Position numbers and translations under genes: made by a program | NCBI GenBank assembly: GCA_009617715.1 | Contig: VTFK01000090.1 | Span: 62,001-126,000 of the forward strand | Length of the DNA stretch: 64,000 bases | Source of the DNA: Plectrocnemia conspersa | Taxonomy: Eukaryota > Arthropoda > Insecta > Trichoptera > Polycentropodidae | Direction of reading: 5' to 3' | Shown: in pieces, positions 61,001-64,000 of the stretch | How the letters are laid out: every line of letters begins with the position of its first letter | How positions within the stretch are numbered: the stretch's first letter is position 1 | Notes under the pieces: generated by a model | The model's database searches: none | Seen by the model: only the letters and a program-made list of their open reading frames with translations | What the model was told of the DNA's origin: nothing

Positions 61001-64000
61001 TAGTTATAAAATACTATTTTTAGGACACATATTCCTTTATATAAAAATAGTGAGTAAGTATATCCATTAGTATAATAAGTAAGAAACTAATTAAAATGCA
61101 AACTAAAGAGCAAATAAAATAATTTAAAAATATATACTACATTTTAATTAGGAACTATTAATATTCTGCTTCTAATATATTTTATAATATCTTTATATGG
61201 GTAATTTAGCCTAGGTTTTAAACGCTGATCGCTTTGTATTTATTTATAACTAGTAAATTAAATGGCAAAATTACTTATTTTTATTTTGTAATTTAAAAAT
61301 ATGTAATTGAGATTGTTTTCATTTAAAATAAAAAAAAAATTAGGTGAAAGTAACTAACGTTTATATTATTACGTGTGACTAGTCCAAACATATCATTATT
61401 ATTATTTTTTATTAAATACAAATTATGCACAAATTTGGCAATAAACGTTGAAAAAGGTCAGATTTGATAGACGATGGTAGTATAATTACAATAAAAACGA
61501 AGGCTTTTCCAAGGCGAAATGACAAAATAATTTTTATAAGCAATTGTGTGATATATCAACGCGTATAAATCATTGCGAATTGGCGCTAGTCGATTCTAGG
61601 TTACAGTGACGCACAGCCATGAATTATTTGCGTAACCCAGACAATAATGATCGTAGACGATCTGGTGTCACCTTGATATGGTAGTTTTTTTAAAAACATC
61701 CCTATGACTCATAATAATTAAGAAAATGTTATAAAATATATTTTTATAAAGTGTTTTATTGGTATAGTAAAATAATAAACATATATTTTTTAGCTAAATT
61801 AATAAAGACTATAAAGTTTATATTTATATAATAGGCACAAAAAAATATATTGGCACTTTATACCAATTAACGCATTTTCTGATCATGACACTGAAAATGG
61901 CACAAAAAATCACCGATGACTCATTGAAAATTGAATTTTCGACTCAATCAATCAATCAAAATAACGCCCCACCGCTACCAAAATTTTTAACTATTTTTTT
62001 GTTGACGATATCGGCCAAAGATTGAGATTATCACCGTTTAACGAGTTCGGTTCTAATTCAAAAAAATATTTTGAACCGATGGTCCAGTGAGATAATCGAT
62101 TGTCGTAGATAGATATCATTAATGTCATAGCGATTCATCATCAATGCCACAGAAATGGTACATCAATCTTCCAACACCGCCAATTTGTCACGCGGTCGAC
62201 CTTTTTGTCATAATTCGGATACACCATGTTCAAATCTGACCAAAATTCCATAATAACACGCAATCATTTTGTAATTTACGAGCGATCTTATTATATATTA
62301 TAAAATTGCCATATTGCCCCAGAAGCTTCCATTAAAAAAATGCTTGATCTATGACCCTCACTTAACCGTTCCAAATTCCTATAATAATATATCTAAAATT
62401 ATATAATTTGTGGTTTGAATCTATTATTTATAATAATATATTAAAATTAGAATTGTCTCATATATATTTTTGATAGATATTAAAAAAATAACCAACGACA
62501 AAGAATGATTCGAATGACGCATAGTAGTTGTGTAACTACGCCTGTTCTTAAGGGACATTCAATATTCGTGTGTGGGTTATGTGACTTACATGTGCCACAT
62601 TGTTTTCATAGCCAGCCGGTCATATATACAAAATGGTATAATTTAAAATGCCCCATAGCAATCACGAAACCGAATCACCGCAGACCATTAAAATGAGCGA
62701 TATAAAAGTTTGTCTAGATTTTTTTTTTCTTCCTCCCAAGACGTCTATTTAACGTAGCCGCGATGCCAAGACAAGAATGTAAGTGGCCTTTTAAAGAAGT
62801 TCACTCAGGTGTGCTATATGTTATCATCTTAAATGCCTAAAGGTAACTAACACTCTGTGTTTAACGATGTTGTTATCGATGCTGATCACGTTTAGTGTGT
62901 CGGTGTATAGTTGGTTAGGATAAATATATAAATAAATATTTTATAATTTAACAATACACATTTAATGTCTTTATAAGAAATACTCTTTTATTGTAATTAG
63001 TAAATATATATGTTACACATTTATTGTACAATAAATCTTCTGCTGTAACATGACAATTTTAGAAAAATAAAATATAACACAATCAACAGCAACTATATAA
63101 TTAATGAACACTAGACTAAATTCAATATATAAATTAGCGGCTATTATCACAATGCACGACCTAGCGCAATTTTATTTTAATTATTCATCACGATATTTAC
63201 CTCTGAGATGAGAAAAATCTAAGATAATCATATCTGTGATTATTGATCAGAATTATATTTATATACTAATTAGATAATCCGATCTTCCAGCCACGATAGA
63301 AATTTAAAAACCATTAGAATTATTATGATATACCTAGATACTTCTGTTTATATAATTTATGGTAATACTATTATTCTTATATATTTATTTAATTAATATA
63401 TAAATGAAATTAAAATCTTAAAAATTACTTTTTTTAAATTCACAAAAAATATAAGAGCCGGCAACTATTAGCCGAAAAATATTTTGGTTATAAGCGCGAG
63501 TGAGCGATTTCACTCCATTGTTGGTAGGAAATAACTGGATATAAAATCTAATCTTAGGGTAAACGTTTTAGTTTTTAAGTATTTTTTATTATATTTTTAA
63601 ATAGTGTTTTATATATTTTTTAACAAACGCATGTGTTAAACATTCTATACAGACAAAATTCAGATGTCAGTACCAGGTGGCAGTGTAGAGTTTGGAAGAG
63701 TCTAGGTTAATGTAAATTGGCTGTAGTAGGCTGTTGGGATTAGGATAATCATTGTAAAAAAAAACAGTTTATTAGTAGAGCCTCTCTGGTTTCTGATCTC
63801 TGCTGGTATGTTTGTGGCGCTTTAGTGAGTTGATCACATTTTTCTTTAGATGTAGATGTGTACAAGTTTCAAGCCGTTTCCTTACCAAAATTTTGAGGAA
63901 TAAAAATAAAACGCTAATATAGTCATACTAATAAACTGCCTATAACGTATACCCCATCTTATGAAGAAACAATATATTTTCTCGGGTGACCATTTATAAA
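58061..64000. other. AT-rich gene desert with complex islands
   Basis: No gene recognised. Complex islands lie at about 61530-61680, 61870-62290, 62500-62920 and, weakly, 63460-63530 and 63650-63870. The ORFs at 58506-58703, 58764-58973 and 62505-62696 have neither domains nor signal peptides. The islands resemble those at 42.2 and 57.6 kb and are best read as noncoding regulatory candidates. Confidence 0.4.

Noticed and set aside
1..64000. CRISPR arrays, operons or prokaryotic elements
   Set aside because: No spaced direct repeats of that type were seen, and every recognised gene is a spliced eukaryotic gene.

Overview
This is an AT-rich animal nuclear genome window, most likely from an insect. 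The genes are split by many short GT-AG introns, no gene is packed in an operon, and the mobile elements are eukaryotic (hAT, mariner-type, R1/Jockey-type non-LTR, Penelope-like, a possible gypsy-like relic). I cannot fix the order or species from the sequence. Exon structures were read by hand from splice signals and reading-frame continuity; exon lengths were checked for phase.

Left block (2.7-18.2 kb): a cluster of seven small secreted-protein genes, on both strands but mostly minus, of one family resembling the insect DUF1091/MD-2-like (lipid-recognition type) group. All have a signal-peptide exon plus three exons of about 150, 144 and 159 nt, all in phase 0. Six are open. One (8.4-9.1 kb) carries a 1-nt deletion in exon 3. 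A 1,042-bp hAT transposon with intact terminal inverted repeats and an 8-bp target duplication sits between copies, and intron relics of a further copy lie near 15.4 kb.

Middle block (18.5-40.5 kb), all minus strand: an inward-rectifier K+ channel (Irk/Kir, 566 aa, seven exons, long acidic N-terminus); a nine-exon single-pass membrane glycoprotein, tentatively alpha/epsilon-sarcoglycan-like, with a homopolymer frameshift in exon 2; nested in its intron 4, on the same strand, a DUF1295 / steroid 5-alpha-reductase-like membrane enzyme; and a Nox5-type NADPH oxidase of which 18 consecutive exons (1,046 codons) are visible but the first exon(s) are not. The DUF1295 gene has an in-frame TAG followed by a 54-codon open extension that continues across a clean GT-AG intron into a second exon, so it is a stop-codon readthrough candidate or a recent nonsense allele.

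Right block (40.5-64 kb): no long ORF. It is very AT-rich sequence broken by a series of 200-500 bp islands of more complex, higher-GC sequence (for example 42.2-42.65 with a perfect CRE, 57.56-58.06 and 61.87-62.3 kb), which look like regulatory or conserved noncoding elements. It also holds a decayed Penelope-like retroelement (50.4-51.3 kb) and a candidate two-exon gene for a 79-aa cysteine-containing secreted peptide (52.85-53.73 kb, minus).

The genes do not form one pathway. The Irk, sarcoglycan-like and Nox5 genes are membrane proteins of excitable, muscle or signalling tissue. The DUF1091-like cluster is a separate, fast-evolving secreted-protein array. Splice structures and the recognised folds are strong; the sarcoglycan assignment, the small peptide and the regulatory islands are inferences.
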